From contig CAZPBY010000037.1 of the NCBI GenBank assembly GCA_964584785.1, positions 11,474 to 75,473 on the forward strand: a stretch of 64,000 nt of DNA, given 5' to 3'. The notes beneath the pieces were generated by a model. The model was given only the letters and a program-made list of their open reading frames with translations. It made no database searches and was not told where the DNA came from. The position numbers and the translations under genes are program-made. This DNA is from JAHFTY01 sp964584785 (GTDB taxonomy: Bacteria; Acidobacteriota; Terriglobia; 20CM-2-55-15). Within the stretch, counting starts at the first letter, position 1; each line of letters starts with the position of its first letter. Below, piece by piece: positions 26,201-35,138 of this stretch.

Positions 26201-26641
26201 TTAATCGCTGACTTCAATTATGGCTTCAATCTCGACCGGAATGTTATGAGGCAGTGACGACATTCCCACGGCCGATCGGGCGTGACGGCCGGCCTCGCCG
26301 AACACTTCGACGAACAGGTCCGAGCAACCGTTGATGACAAACGGGTGATCGCCGAAATCCGGAGTCGCATTCACCATGCCGAGCACTTTGACCACTCGCT
26401 TCACCCGGCTCAGCGTGCCGAGATGCTCTTTCATGACGGCCAGTAGAATCAGCCCGGTTTCACGAGCGTACTGGTACGCCTGCTCCTTGGTGAAATCGCG
26501 GCCGACTTTGCCGGCCACATTTGCGCCCTTGCCCGCCAGGTAAAGATGATGCCCGGTCCTCACAGCGTGGACATAGGTTCCAGCCGCGGCAGGCACAGGA
26601 GGGAGAGAGCCTTCAATCTTCGTCAGTTTGTCCGATGTCAT
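26201..26641 (-). CDS. RidA/YjgF-family protein
   Basis: A 146-residue RidA-like protein. The family hydrolyses reactive enamine/imine intermediates made by PLP enzymes. This one is of the longer type, with GHHLYLAGKGANVAGKVGRDF near the front and NIPVEIEAIIEV at the end. The conserved Arg of archetypal RidA (RSAVGMSSLP, about 121) is present, which supports deaminase-like activity. ATG 26641 has AAAGGTG upstream and gives MTSDKLTKIEG. It lies 29 bases downstream of selB in the same direction. Confidence 0.85.
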   Translation of the reverse strand: MTSDKLTKIEGSLPPVPAAAGTYVHAVRTGHHLYLAGKGANVAGKVGRDFTKEQAYQYARETGLILLAVMKEHLGTLSRVKRVVKVLGMVNATPDFGDHPFVINGCSDLFVEVFGEAGRHARSAVGMSSLPHNIPVEIEAIIEVSD

Positions 26642-26670
26642 TTTCTGCACCTTTCGTTTTGAAAATCCAC

Positions 26671-28575
26671 TCACAAAATCAGGCGGTCCTCGCCGACTCT
26701 TCTGGTGATGCGCTGACGATCGAGGTACTCCAGCAAGGGAATCGCGTATTTGCGGGTCACCCCGGTCAGGTCTTTGAATTCCGTCACGCCGAGTTTCGGT
26801 GTTTTCGACTTCAATTGTTTGACATCCGCGATGAGTTTATCGATGACGCCGCGGTGAACCACTATCTCGTCGTTGATTCTCACCAGGACATTCTCTTTCA
26901 AAAGGAGCTGCAGGATCTTTCGAGCGGTATTTCGCTCGAGCTTCAACGAGTCGAACAGTTCATCCGGGGGCGGCACCGTCAGACCGAGCGAGAGGAATCG
27001 ATCGCTGATCCGTGCCCGCATTTGTTCTTCGTCGGCTTTCAACGTCACTTGCCGGCCGAACTCGTGAATGACGTCCTGGGCAACGGCGAGCTTTTTTTGC
27101 GTCACGAGGTGATCGATCGCATTCTGAAACACGAGGGCTGAGGCATCGCCGAACACCCGGGCTTTCAGTTCTTCGCGCGAAATGCCGTGTACCAGCGGTT
27201 GGGTTTGGTGAAAACGTTTCACTTCGGACGCCGCCAACTGGACTGCATTCTCAAAAGCCGGGGCGGCAACGACTGTTAAAGGGTTCTCGGAAACGATTCG
27301 AAGCCGGCGCTGTTTCACGAGGTCCATCAACCTCTCGCGCACTTCACCCGGAACGAGGCCCAGGCGCGCGGCCAGGCCTTCGACCTGAGCAGTTCGAAGA
27401 CCGGCTTCATCGATCAACAGCATCAATCGGTCGTCGACCGTTCCCGCTTTCCAAGCACGAAGTCGCTCGACGACGCTCGCATCCGTTCGGCGATGCTTTT
27501 CCGGAAAGGCGTCCAGCACTTCTCCACCGCCAATCGTGATCATCGGCGAGTATTGGCGGATGATGAATCGGTCGTGAGGAAGCACAAACGTGGGTTCCTC
27601 GAGCCGGATCTGAACAAACGAATGCTGCGCCGGCTCGATCCGGGCCTTTCCGAGCAGCACAGCGTGGCCCATCAACTCGGCTGTTCCAATATGCAGCCGG
27701 ATGCGCTTCCGAATCTGGATCGCATTCGGCGCGGATGGCAACAATTCGAGATAGCAGTCGAGCATCGACGTTCGTTTGAACATTCTGGGAACAGTCAGAA
27801 CCATTCCGCGTTGAATGTCGGCCACCTCAACGCCCTGCAGATTCAGCGCAGTCCTTTGGCCAGCTCGCGCTTCGGAGGCCGTGTGTCCATGCACCTGGAT
27901 GCCGCGAACGCGCGTGATCCGTTGCGACGGAAGGATCTCCACCTCTTCATCCTTTTCAATGCGGCCCGCGATCAGCGTGCCCGTCACCACGGTTCCGAAA
28001 CCCTTCATCGTAAAGCATCGATCAATAGGTAATCGAAACAACTGCGTCGCATCCTTGGGTTGAACCTTTGTGGCGAGTCCCCGGAGCGTTTCGACAACTT
28101 TCGGAATGCCTTCGCCGGTGAGAGAACTCACACGAAGGACCGGTGAGTTCTCGAGAAAGGAACCCTTCAGAAACTCCCGCACCTCTTCCTCGACGAGGTC
28201 GATCATTTCCCGGTCGACGTTGTCGATTTTCGTGAGCACCGTGAAACCTTGCTTGATGCGCAGCAACGAACAAATGTCGAGGTGCTCTCGCGTCTGCGGC
28301 ATCACCGATTCATCCGCGGCAATAACCAGCATGACGAGATCGATACCGCCAACGCCGGCCAGCATGTTCTTGATGAATCGCTCATGCCCGGGCACATCGA
28401 TGAACCCGATCGTTGTTTCGGCATCGAGCGGAAGGTTCGCGAAACCGATATCGATCGTAATGCCGCGCTCTTTCTCTTCTTTCAATCGGTCCGCATCGAT
28501 TCCAGTGAGAGCCCGGACGAGGGCCGTCTTGCCATGATCGATATGTCCTGCGGTGCCTACGATGATGTGCGGCAT
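26671..28575 (-). CDS. selB: Selenocysteine-specific elongation factor
   Basis: SelB delivers Sec-tRNA to UGA codons marked by a SECIS hairpin. It is 634 residues, full length. The GTPase motifs are G1 GHIDHGKT (about 10-17), the switch region KERGITIDIGF, G3 DVPGHERF and G4 TKID. Two beta-barrel domains follow, and then the C-terminal winged-helix repeats (about 370-634) that bind SECIS. The start overlaps the maf stop by 19 bases. No selA, selD or tRNA-Sec is in this window. No interrupted gene that looked like a selenoprotein was seen here. Confidence 0.95.
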   Translation of the reverse strand: MPHIIVGTAGHIDHGKTALVRALTGIDADRLKEEKERGITIDIGFANLPLDAETTIGFIDVPGHERFIKNMLAGVGGIDLVMLVIAADESVMPQTREHLDICSLLRIKQGFTVLTKIDNVDREMIDLVEEEVREFLKGSFLENSPVLRVSSLTGEGIPKVVETLRGLATKVQPKDATQLFRLPIDRCFTMKGFGTVVTGTLIAGRIEKDEEVEILPSQRITRVRGIQVHGHTASEARAGQRTALNLQGVEVADIQRGMVLTVPRMFKRTSMLDCYLELLPSAPNAIQIRKRIRLHIGTAELMGHAVLLGKARIEPAQHSFVQIRLEEPTFVLPHDRFIIRQYSPMITIGGGEVLDAFPEKHRRTDASVVERLRAWKAGTVDDRLMLLIDEAGLRTAQVEGLAARLGLVPGEVRERLMDLVKQRRLRIVSENPLTVVAAPAFENAVQLAASEVKRFHQTQPLVHGISREELKARVFGDASALVFQNAIDHLVTQKKLAVAQDVIHEFGRQVTLKADEEQMRARISDRFLSLGLTVPPPDELFDSLKLERNTARKILQLLLKENVLVRINDEIVVHRGVIDKLIADVKQLKSKTPKLGVTEFKDLTGVTRKYAIPLLEYLDRQRITRRVGEDRLIL

Positions 28576-29120
28576 AACAGTTGATACACGAGGGGCAGCG
28601 GCAGCCCCATGACATTGAAATAATTTCCCTCGATCTTCGGAATGAACAACCCCGCGTACCCCTGAATGGCGTAGGCGCCGGCTTTATCCATGACATCTTC
28701 ACGGCGGATGTACTCGCGAATCTGCCGGTCGGTAAGATCATCAAACCACACTTTGGTTTGATCCACGCCTTCCAGCCTGTCACGGTTCGTTTGATTGATG
28801 ACGCAAACCGCCGTGTAAACGGAGTGGCAACGGCCTGAAAGTTTCTTCAGCATACGAACAGCGTCATCCGCCGTTGCCGGCTTGCCGAGGATCTCGCCGT
28901 CGATCGTGACATCCGTATCGGCGGACAAAATAACCGAGTTCGACACGCGCGTTGCTGCATCCGTCGCCTTGTCGCGCGCGACTCGAATGACGTAGTCCTT
29001 CGGGTCCTCGCCGGCACTGGGTGTCTCGTCGACTGATGCGTGGATCACAGTAAAAGGAATACCCAACACACCGAGCAGTTCGCGACGGCGGGGTGATTGC
29101 GAGGCCAGCACAAGATTCAT
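28557..29120 (-). CDS. maf: Maf-like nucleotide pyrophosphatase
   Basis: A house-cleaning nucleoside triphosphate pyrophosphatase of 187 residues. It has the N-terminal LASQSPRRRELL, the VDETP motif, the catalytic SADTDV region (usually ADTxV) and AYAIQGYAGLFI near the C-terminus. Maf proteins hydrolyse dTTP, UTP or modified nucleotides. The start overlaps the stop of the upstream FRG-domain gene (ATGA, 29117-29120), and its own 3' end overlaps selB. The three genes are therefore one transcript. Confidence 0.93.
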   Translation of the reverse strand: MNLVLASQSPRRRELLGVLGIPFTVIHASVDETPSAGEDPKDYVIRVARDKATDAATRVSNSVILSADTDVTIDGEILGKPATADDAVRMLKKLSGRCHSVYTAVCVINQTNRDRLEGVDQTKVWFDDLTDRQIREYIRREDVMDKAGAYAIQGYAGLFIPKIEGNYFNVMGLPLPLVYQLLCRTSS

Positions 29121-29923
29121 GACGACGGCGTGCCGTCGGCCGATGCGCTGCGCGGATCGTACGCCCAGTGGAATTCCAGTTCGTAGGCGAGCGAGCGGGC
29201 AAGGCCGTCCAGGTCCGGAAACAAAGTGGCTTGAGTAATATTCATCCGGTACAACTCCCGCATACCTTTGTCGCGGAGTTTTTCGACCGGCAGCAAAAAC
29301 TTGATCAGGGTGTTTTCGGGATTCGTGTAGTTCTGAAGAATATTCTCGATCGGCTGATCGAGCACTCCGGGCACGATGAAGGTTCCGGATTGCGCAATCA
29401 ACCGGCGATTCATCGCATACGGTTCTCCCATCCAGACCATCGGATTATTGCCGGGCAGGAAGTATTTCCGGAAGTTGCCGGGCTGTTCGGGATCCATTTT
29501 GTGGACGCGTCTGAGATTGCTGATCTCGAATGGATTGCACGCCCAGACCGCGCCTTCCTGCGTTGCGTTGTGCAGTGCGAAAAACGCAGCGACGTAGGGT
29601 GACCAGGTGAAATCGAGGAGCCGCGTGGGCGCGCCGTGATCCTGCATCAAGGCCAGCCACTGAAGATCGTCATCGCGCTCCGGTGCGTGCGGCAGGAAAT
29701 GGACGGCCTTACGCTTGAAGATTCTAAGAATGCGCTCTTCCTGATGAGGCCACGCCGCGGGTGCAATCTTGTAAGTCAACAAGTAGCGCGACAGCGCGCT
29801 GAACAGCGGACGCGTCGAGTCACGCTGACCTCGAAACGCCCAGTTGCGGTATGGCGAGTCTGTAATCAGGCCAAGGTACTCTTCCCACGAAGACAACCGA
29901 TGAACTCGATACGGAACGTTCAC
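29117..29923 (-). CDS. FRG-domain protein
   Basis: A 268-residue protein built on an FRG domain. The name-giving F-R-G-Q is in YRNWAFRGQRDSTRPLFSAL (about 25-44). LMQDHGAPTRLLDFTWSP (about 91-108) is the second conserved block, and RRLIAQSGTFIVP follows. FRG domains are poorly understood; many occur in phage, toxin or defence settings. Here it lies in an operon with maf and selB, which is an unusual place. The ATG at 29923 follows an inverted-repeat element by only a few bases on its 5' side. Confidence 0.85.
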   Translation of the reverse strand: MNVPYRVHRLSSWEEYLGLITDSPYRNWAFRGQRDSTRPLFSALSRYLLTYKIAPAAWPHQEERILRIFKRKAVHFLPHAPERDDDLQWLALMQDHGAPTRLLDFTWSPYVAAFFALHNATQEGAVWACNPFEISNLRRVHKMDPEQPGNFRKYFLPGNNPMVWMGEPYAMNRRLIAQSGTFIVPGVLDQPIENILQNYTNPENTLIKFLLPVEKLRDKGMRELYRMNITQATLFPDLDGLARSLAYELEFHWAYDPRSASADGTPSS

Positions 29924-29940
29924 ATTAGGAGTTTAATCAA

Positions 29941-30050
29941 TTGTGATTGCCGATTGGTGACTTGTGATTGCGTAACTGCAGCCATACGCTAATCGATATA
30001 CGGAATCGGCAATGGTTCTGCAATCGCCGGTCACCAATCGGCAATCACAA
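29941..30050. repeat. MITE-like element with perfect 21-bp terminal inverted repeats
   Basis: The left end (29941-29961, beginning TTGTGATTGCCGATTGG) is exactly complementary to the right end (30030-30050). The total is 110 bases, with no coding capacity. The right end supplies the last codons and stop of the MFS gene. The same terminal sequence recurs at 50464-50486. Confidence 0.88.
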
Positions 30051-31256
30051 ATGGTTGGTCCTCTCCGGAATCAGCAACAACGCGAGGAAAGTCAGGAAAT
30101 AGAATCCGGCGGTGACGTAAAACGCGGCTGCGAACCCGTATTTATCGATCAGGCTGCCGAGTGTAAACGGGGCGATCGCGCTGATCCCCCGTCCGATGTT
30201 GTACGAGAAACCTTGCGCGGTGGCTCGGATGTTCGTCGGAAACAGACGGCCTGTCAGGACGCCATATCCTGCAAAGTGACCCGCGCCGAAGAATCCGATG
30301 GCGGGCCCGATCAGGAGTAACGCGATCACGTTATGGCTCGCCGCGTAGACAGGAACCAATACCGTCGCCATCGCGACATAAGTGAGGTAAATCTTCTTTC
30401 TGCTGAAACGATCGGCGAGCGCGCCGAACGTGAGATAACCCGCGAAGCTCCCCGAATGCATGACGAACAAAAACAGCGGAAACTGTGCCGCGCCCAGACC
30501 AGCTCCGCCCTGCGACACGGGCATGGAGAGTCTGGGCGGAATCCACAGAAAAAGTCCCCAGCTCGCGAACATCGCGCAAACGCTGACCAGCGACGAAACG
30601 AACACATTCCATCGAATGCTCGGATGTAGCAACGACGTCAGACTGACCGACTCGTGGCTGGACTTCAACCATACTTCCGGCTCCTGCACGTTGCGGCGAA
30701 TCCAAAACGTAAACAAGGCCGGCAAAACCCCGACGAAGAAAACGGCACGCCAACCCCAGAGCGGGAGGATGATCGCCGTGACGACTGCCGCCAGTGCGTA
30801 ACCCACGGCGAAACCGCTCTGCATGATTCCGAACGCCTTGCCGCGATGTTTATCCGGCCAGGTTTCCGAAATCAGCGCAGCGCCGGTGCTCCACTCGCCG
30901 CCGATGCCAAGGCCGAGCATGAGTCGAAAGACCGCCAGCTGCGTGACCGTTTGCGAGAATCCGCAGAGCGCAGTAAAGATCGAATAGACCAGAATGCTGG
31001 CCATCATCGACCGCGTTCGGCCGAATCGATCCGCGAGAATTCCGAACACGACCCCGCCGAGCGCGGACGACATGAGCGTGAGCGAATTGAACAATCCGGC
31101 CGTTCGAGCCGAGATCGAAAAGTGCTTGATGATCTCGCCGAGAACGATGGCGAACATCATGAAGTCCATGTTGTCGAGAACCCAACCCAGCGAAGAGGCG
31201 ATCAAAGCGCGCCTCTGTGGAGCTGAGATTTCCGACCACCAAGTGGCTCCGCTCAT
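30045..31256 (-). CDS. MFS transporter, sugar/aromatic-acid proton symporter type
   Basis: A 403-residue major facilitator with twelve predicted helices. Motif A between helices 2 and 3 is GILADRFGRTRSM, and the equivalent in the second half is GALADRFSRKKIY. WVLDNMDFMMFAIVLGEI near the N-terminus is like the AAHS/SHS lactate-aromatic symporters. It is the last gene of the catabolic operon and presumably imports its substrate. The frame extends upstream to 31511, but ATG 31256 follows the ALDH stop by 4 bases. Its final residues HL and stop are encoded by a repeat end. Confidence 0.85.
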   Translation of the reverse strand: MSGATWWSEISAPQRRALIASSLGWVLDNMDFMMFAIVLGEIIKHFSISARTAGLFNSLTLMSSALGGVVFGILADRFGRTRSMMASILVYSIFTALCGFSQTVTQLAVFRLMLGLGIGGEWSTGAALISETWPDKHRGKAFGIMQSGFAVGYALAAVVTAIILPLWGWRAVFFVGVLPALFTFWIRRNVQEPEVWLKSSHESVSLTSLLHPSIRWNVFVSSLVSVCAMFASWGLFLWIPPRLSMPVSQGGAGLGAAQFPLFLFVMHSGSFAGYLTFGALADRFSRKKIYLTYVAMATVLVPVYAASHNVIALLLIGPAIGFFGAGHFAGYGVLTGRLFPTNIRATAQGFSYNIGRGISAIAPFTLGSLIDKYGFAAAFYVTAGFYFLTFLALLLIPERTNHL

Positions 31257-31260
31257 GAGG

Positions 31261-32646
31261 CTATTCCGCAAACCCGTAAATATCGGCGTAATGGTCCAGG
31301 CCGGCCACCCGGGACTCACGGCCCACTCCGCTTTGTTTGATGCCCGGAAACTCCAGATGCAGATCCTGAAAGATGCCGTGATTGTTGTGGAACACCGCTC
31401 CCGCCTCCAATCGATCGGCGATTGCCGCGGCGTGCACGGGATTCCCGGTCCACACCGACGCACGCAGGCCAAACTCCGCCTGGTTGGCGGCCGTGATCGC
31501 TTCGTCTTCATTCGTGAATTTCAGGATGGGAACCACGGGACCGAATTGCTCGCATGAGACGATTTCATCCTCGAATCGAGCTCCAAGTATGATCGACGGC
31601 AGAATGAAGTAACCACGATTCCACAGCGCAGGATCGATCGGCTTGCCCTTCGACACAACCGTCATGTCGTTTTCGCGGCAGCGATCGATCAAACCGCTGA
31701 CCAACTCGAACTGGGGCCGATTGTTGAGCGGGCCCATCGTCGCTGCAGGATTCAAACCGTCACCGACAGCGATGTTATCGAATGATGCGGAGAGTTTTTC
31801 GACGAGTTCGTCGTAGCGGGATTCGTGGACGTAGATGCGTTTGATCGCAACGCAGACCTGGCCGGCCGCTCGAAGGATGGCGTTTGTCATGCGTGCGACT
31901 GCTGAAGGATCGAGTTCGGCGTCGTGCAGCACGATCGCCGGATCATTCCCACCCAGTTCGAGAAAGACTCTTTTCAGATTTCGAGAGGCGAGTTCCATGA
32001 TGCGGCGGCCGGTCTCCGTGCTGCCGGTAAATGCAATCGCGCGGATGCGAGAATCCATGGCCAGCCTCTCTCCCACTGTCGCACCGGATCCCGTGACGAC
32101 ATGGATCACACCTGCCGGAAAGTGGTCGTTCATCATGCGGATACATTCCATGACCGTCAACGGGCAGTAAGTGGCCGGTTTGACGATCACAGTGTTGCCG
32201 GTTGCCAGCGCGGGGATGAGTCGTTTGAGACTCAGAAGGACCGGGGAGTTCCACGGCGAAATAACAGCCGTCACGCCGCGCGATCGCCGGCGAGCCCAGA
32301 CGGGCTGCTGCGCATCGTAGAGTTCCGGCGTCCACCAGCGGGGCAATTCTTCCGCGATAAGATCCATCAGCTCGATGGAGCGGCGAATGTCTCGCTCGGC
32401 CTCTCGCAGAGGCTTTCCGTTTTCGCGAACGAAGAGCGTCGTCAATTCCGCTAACGCGGCGGTCAGCGCTCCGGCAGCAGCTTTCAGCCGCTCCACTCTC
32501 TCGTTGACCGAAGTCCGCGACCAGTCCGGATATGCACGCGCCGCGCTTTCGATGACGCGGTCCACGTCCGCCACGTTCTGCAATTCCACTTGCCCGACGA
32601 CCTCACTGAACCGGGCCGGATTGACGATGGTGAAAGTATCATTCAT
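31261..32646 (-). CDS. NAD(P)-dependent aldehyde dehydrogenase
   Basis: A 461-residue aldehyde dehydrogenase. Conserved blocks are SPWNSPVLLSLK (Asn of the active site), VKPATYCPLT, the glycine-rich FTGSTETGR, the general-base Glu in FLELGGND, and the nucleophile Cys in AGQVCVAIKR. VSCEQFGPVVPI and SGVGRES close the fold. It oxidises an aldehyde produced upstream in the operon, possibly the product of the ThDP enzyme. A GTG 18 bases upstream (32664) is an alternative start; neither has a strong ribosome-binding site. Confidence 0.9.
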   Translation of the reverse strand: MNDTFTIVNPARFSEVVGQVELQNVADVDRVIESAARAYPDWSRTSVNERVERLKAAAGALTAALAELTTLFVRENGKPLREAERDIRRSIELMDLIAEELPRWWTPELYDAQQPVWARRRSRGVTAVISPWNSPVLLSLKRLIPALATGNTVIVKPATYCPLTVMECIRMMNDHFPAGVIHVVTGSGATVGERLAMDSRIRAIAFTGSTETGRRIMELASRNLKRVFLELGGNDPAIVLHDAELDPSAVARMTNAILRAAGQVCVAIKRIYVHESRYDELVEKLSASFDNIAVGDGLNPAATMGPLNNRPQFELVSGLIDRCRENDMTVVSKGKPIDPALWNRGYFILPSIILGARFEDEIVSCEQFGPVVPILKFTNEDEAITAANQAEFGLRASVWTGNPVHAAAIADRLEAGAVFHNNHGIFQDLHLEFPGIKQSGVGRESRVAGLDHYADIYGFAE

Positions 32647-32707
32647 GAGTTGACGTTTGCTCACCGACGCGTGGCGTCACTCCTCATCCGAGGCGCACCG
32701 ATTCCGA

Positions 32708-34378
32708 CTAGTGCGGTTTGTACAATTGTGCACCGCCGTCGGGGCCGGCGAAGATTTTCTTCATCGGGCCGATGGCCTCGGAATCAATCACGATCATCCA
32801 GGGCTGACGCGACGCCACCGCCTCGCTGAACGAAGTTCTGAATTCGCCGGCGGATTTGACCCGGCACGAACAGAAGCCGAAGGCCAGAGCGATCTCGACA
32901 AAGTCCGGACTCTTCAGATCCACGCCTATCGTGCGGCCGTCGAAGTTGGCATTCTGGATATTTTTCAGGACGCCGTAGCCGTCATCGTCGAAAAGGATCA
33001 CCACGACCGGAGTCTTCTCATGACTCGCCACCGCCATCTCGCCGATGTTCAGAAGCAGGCCCCCGTCGCCGGCCATGAGCACAACGGTTTTTGAAGGCGC
33101 CGCGAGTTGTCCGCCGATGGCCATCGGCAAACCCTGACCGATCCCACCGGCTGAGGCATGAAGCGTCGTTCGTGGATAGTGCCGCTCGATCAGCCGCGCG
33201 CCCCAGACTGTCGCCGGAACGGTAACGTCGCGCACTAAAATCGCGTCTTTGGGCATGACGTCACGAATTGCGTCGAGCACGGGCTCCCATGGCCCGAGCG
33301 TATCGCGCAAATCGCGGCGCAATTCGTTCCGGAGACTTGCGATCTCTTCGCGATATTCCGGCTTAGGCTTCAGGTGTCGCGCTCGAAGCAACATCAGTAG
33401 GGAGGCAAGTGTCGCTTTGGCATCACCGACGAGCCCGAGGCTGTGCGGGAAGTTTCGATTGATGGCTTCGGCATCGGCGTCAATGCCGATGTGATCGGCA
33501 GGGGTCGCAATCGTCCAGTTGGACGTTTCGTTGCCGCGAAAGCGGACACCGACGCTGATCAGCAAATCGGCGGTGCCGATCCAGTCTTTCAGTTTCGGGT
33601 ACGTTGCGAAGTGACCGACCAGTCGGGAATCCGTTTCCGGAACAATTCCACGACCCGATTGAGACGTGACCACTGCCGCATCCAGCAATTCCATGAGTTC
33701 GTAAACATCTGCGCTGCAGTTCGACATCATTGCTCCGCTGCCTGCCCAGATTATTGGACGCCGTGCTGCCGCCATCTTGCCGACGGCAGCGTTCAAATCA
33801 CGTTCCAACGGCACGCGGGGCGGCGTGGCTCCAGTCGCGATTTCAGGCGGACGGATCAGTGCGGCTTGAAAATCGATCGGAATCTCAACGGTCACCGGAC
33901 CGGGAGGCGGACCGAACGCCTGCTCAATTGCGCGACGGAAGATCGAAGGGGCTTGCTCGGGACGCCGAACGCGGCAGGCTTCCTTGCTGATGCTTTGCAG
34001 CATCGCGAACTGTCCTTTGCAGTCGTGGATATAGCCTCGCCCGGTGTCGATATACGGAGAAGCGACCTGTCCCGTCACATGCAGCAGTGGAGCGCCGCCG
34101 TTCCACGCTTCAATGAGCGCGCCCGCCGCATTTCCGGCACCTGTGCCGGTGCTGGTCAGCACCACTCCGAGTTTGCCCGATATTCGCGCATAGGCGTCCG
34201 CCATGTTGACTGCGGCACCTTCATGACGGGCGCTGACGAGCCGGAACGTGCCGTCGCGTTGCAGCGCGTCAAAGAACGGGATGTTATGAATGCTGATGAT
34301 GCCGAACAGCGTATCGGCGCCGATGCGCTTCAGTTCGAGAAGCAATGAATCCGCAACTGTGATCTTTTTTTCATTCAT
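32708..34378 (-). CDS. Thiamine-diphosphate-dependent enzyme (acetolactate synthase / benzoylformate decarboxylase-like)
   Basis: A 556-residue ThDP enzyme. The cofactor-activating Glu is in ARHEGAAVNMADAYAR (about 49-64). The central domain follows, then the ThDP-Mg motif GDGGLLLNIGEM ending in FDDDGYGVLKN. The usual NN of that motif is DD here. It could decarboxylate a 2-keto acid to an aldehyde, which would pair with the next gene, an aldehyde dehydrogenase. Simple acetolactate synthesis is less likely, given the catabolic context and the absence of a regulatory subunit. It overlaps the hydrolase gene by 8 bases. Confidence 0.88.
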   Translation of the reverse strand: MNEKKITVADSLLLELKRIGADTLFGIISIHNIPFFDALQRDGTFRLVSARHEGAAVNMADAYARISGKLGVVLTSTGTGAGNAAGALIEAWNGGAPLLHVTGQVASPYIDTGRGYIHDCKGQFAMLQSISKEACRVRRPEQAPSIFRRAIEQAFGPPPGPVTVEIPIDFQAALIRPPEIATGATPPRVPLERDLNAAVGKMAAARRPIIWAGSGAMMSNCSADVYELMELLDAAVVTSQSGRGIVPETDSRLVGHFATYPKLKDWIGTADLLISVGVRFRGNETSNWTIATPADHIGIDADAEAINRNFPHSLGLVGDAKATLASLLMLLRARHLKPKPEYREEIASLRNELRRDLRDTLGPWEPVLDAIRDVMPKDAILVRDVTVPATVWGARLIERHYPRTTLHASAGGIGQGLPMAIGGQLAAPSKTVVLMAGDGGLLLNIGEMAVASHEKTPVVVILFDDDGYGVLKNIQNANFDGRTIGVDLKSPDFVEIALAFGFCSCRVKSAGEFRTSFSEAVASRQPWMIVIDSEAIGPMKKIFAGPDGGAQLYKPH

Positions 34379-35138
34379 AGGCGGTTACCTGGTGCGCCAT
34401 AAAATCCAGCACAAGCGCATTGAAAATCTCCGGCTGCTCGGCGTAACAAAGATGCCCGGCGTTCGGAATCACTTCGACGCGAGCCGCGCGCGGCCATGAG
34501 CTCCACTGGGGTGTGATTTCATCTTCGTCGCCCCAGATCATCAACAAAGGCACCGCACAATTATCCAGAACGCCCCGCAGATCCGCGTTGGCGATCGCGA
34601 TGGCCGCAAACTCGTATCCCGAACGGCGCACCTCCGACATGATCGCGATGGCCTCGTCCACAAGCTGCCGTGAAGCTCCCTTCGAGAGGAGTTTGGGCGC
34701 TCTTGCCCGGGCAAGATCCTGAGGCGACATCGTGCGAATCATCCTGAGCCGGTCCTCGAGACTTCCACTGCGCCCTTGTGTGGTGTCCGCGAGAATCAAT
34801 GCGTGGACGGCCGCCGGATAAGCACGATAAAACTCCTGCGCGATGAGACCGCCGAGCGAATGACCGATAATGACGGCCGATTCCACATCCAGACGATCGA
34901 GAAGAGTTTTCAAGCGATCCGCGAATGCGCGGATGGACGGTTCCTGCTCCGGCAGGTCCTCCGACTTTCCAAACCCGGGCGCGTCCCAGGCAATCACCCG
35001 ATAACGCGCCGAAAATGCGGCGATCTGACGCCGCCAGGATCTGGAATTTGATCCGATCCCGTGCAGAAGAACAATGGGAAAGCCGCTACCGGCGATCTCG
35101 TAATGCACGAAGAAACCGCCGGAGTTCGTTAACGCCAC
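34371..35138 (-). CDS. Alpha/beta-fold hydrolase
   Basis: A 255-residue hydrolase. The oxyanion HG is in IVLLHGIGSNSRSW, and the nucleophile Ser is in IIGHSLGGLIA (about 97). The acid is in MIWGDEDEITP and the His in PNAGHLCYAEQP. This resembles meta-cleavage-product hydrolases and 3-oxoadipate enol-lactonases. With an extradiol dioxygenase in the same operon, hydrolysis of a ring-cleavage product is the natural guess. The GTG at 35138 makes a 53-base overlap with the Rieske gene. An internal GTG at 35108 would shorten the overlap to 23. Confidence 0.88.
   Translation of the reverse strand: MALTNSGGFFVHYEIAGSGFPIVLLHGIGSNSRSWRRQIAAFSARYRVIAWDAPGFGKSEDLPEQEPSIRAFADRLKTLLDRLDVESAVIIGHSLGGLIAQEFYRAYPAAVHALILADTTQGRSGSLEDRLRMIRTMSPQDLARARAPKLLSKGASRQLVDEAIAIMSEVRRSGYEFAAIAIANADLRGVLDNCAVPLLMIWGDEDEITPQWSSWPRAARVEVIPNAGHLCYAEQPEIFNALVLDFMAHQVTAYE

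Noticed and set aside
26671..28575. Selenoprotein gene inside the window associated with SelB
   Set aside because: No gene here was seen to stop early at TGA with a continuing family sequence; the frameshift candidate at 61648 involves a frame change, not a readthrough TGA.
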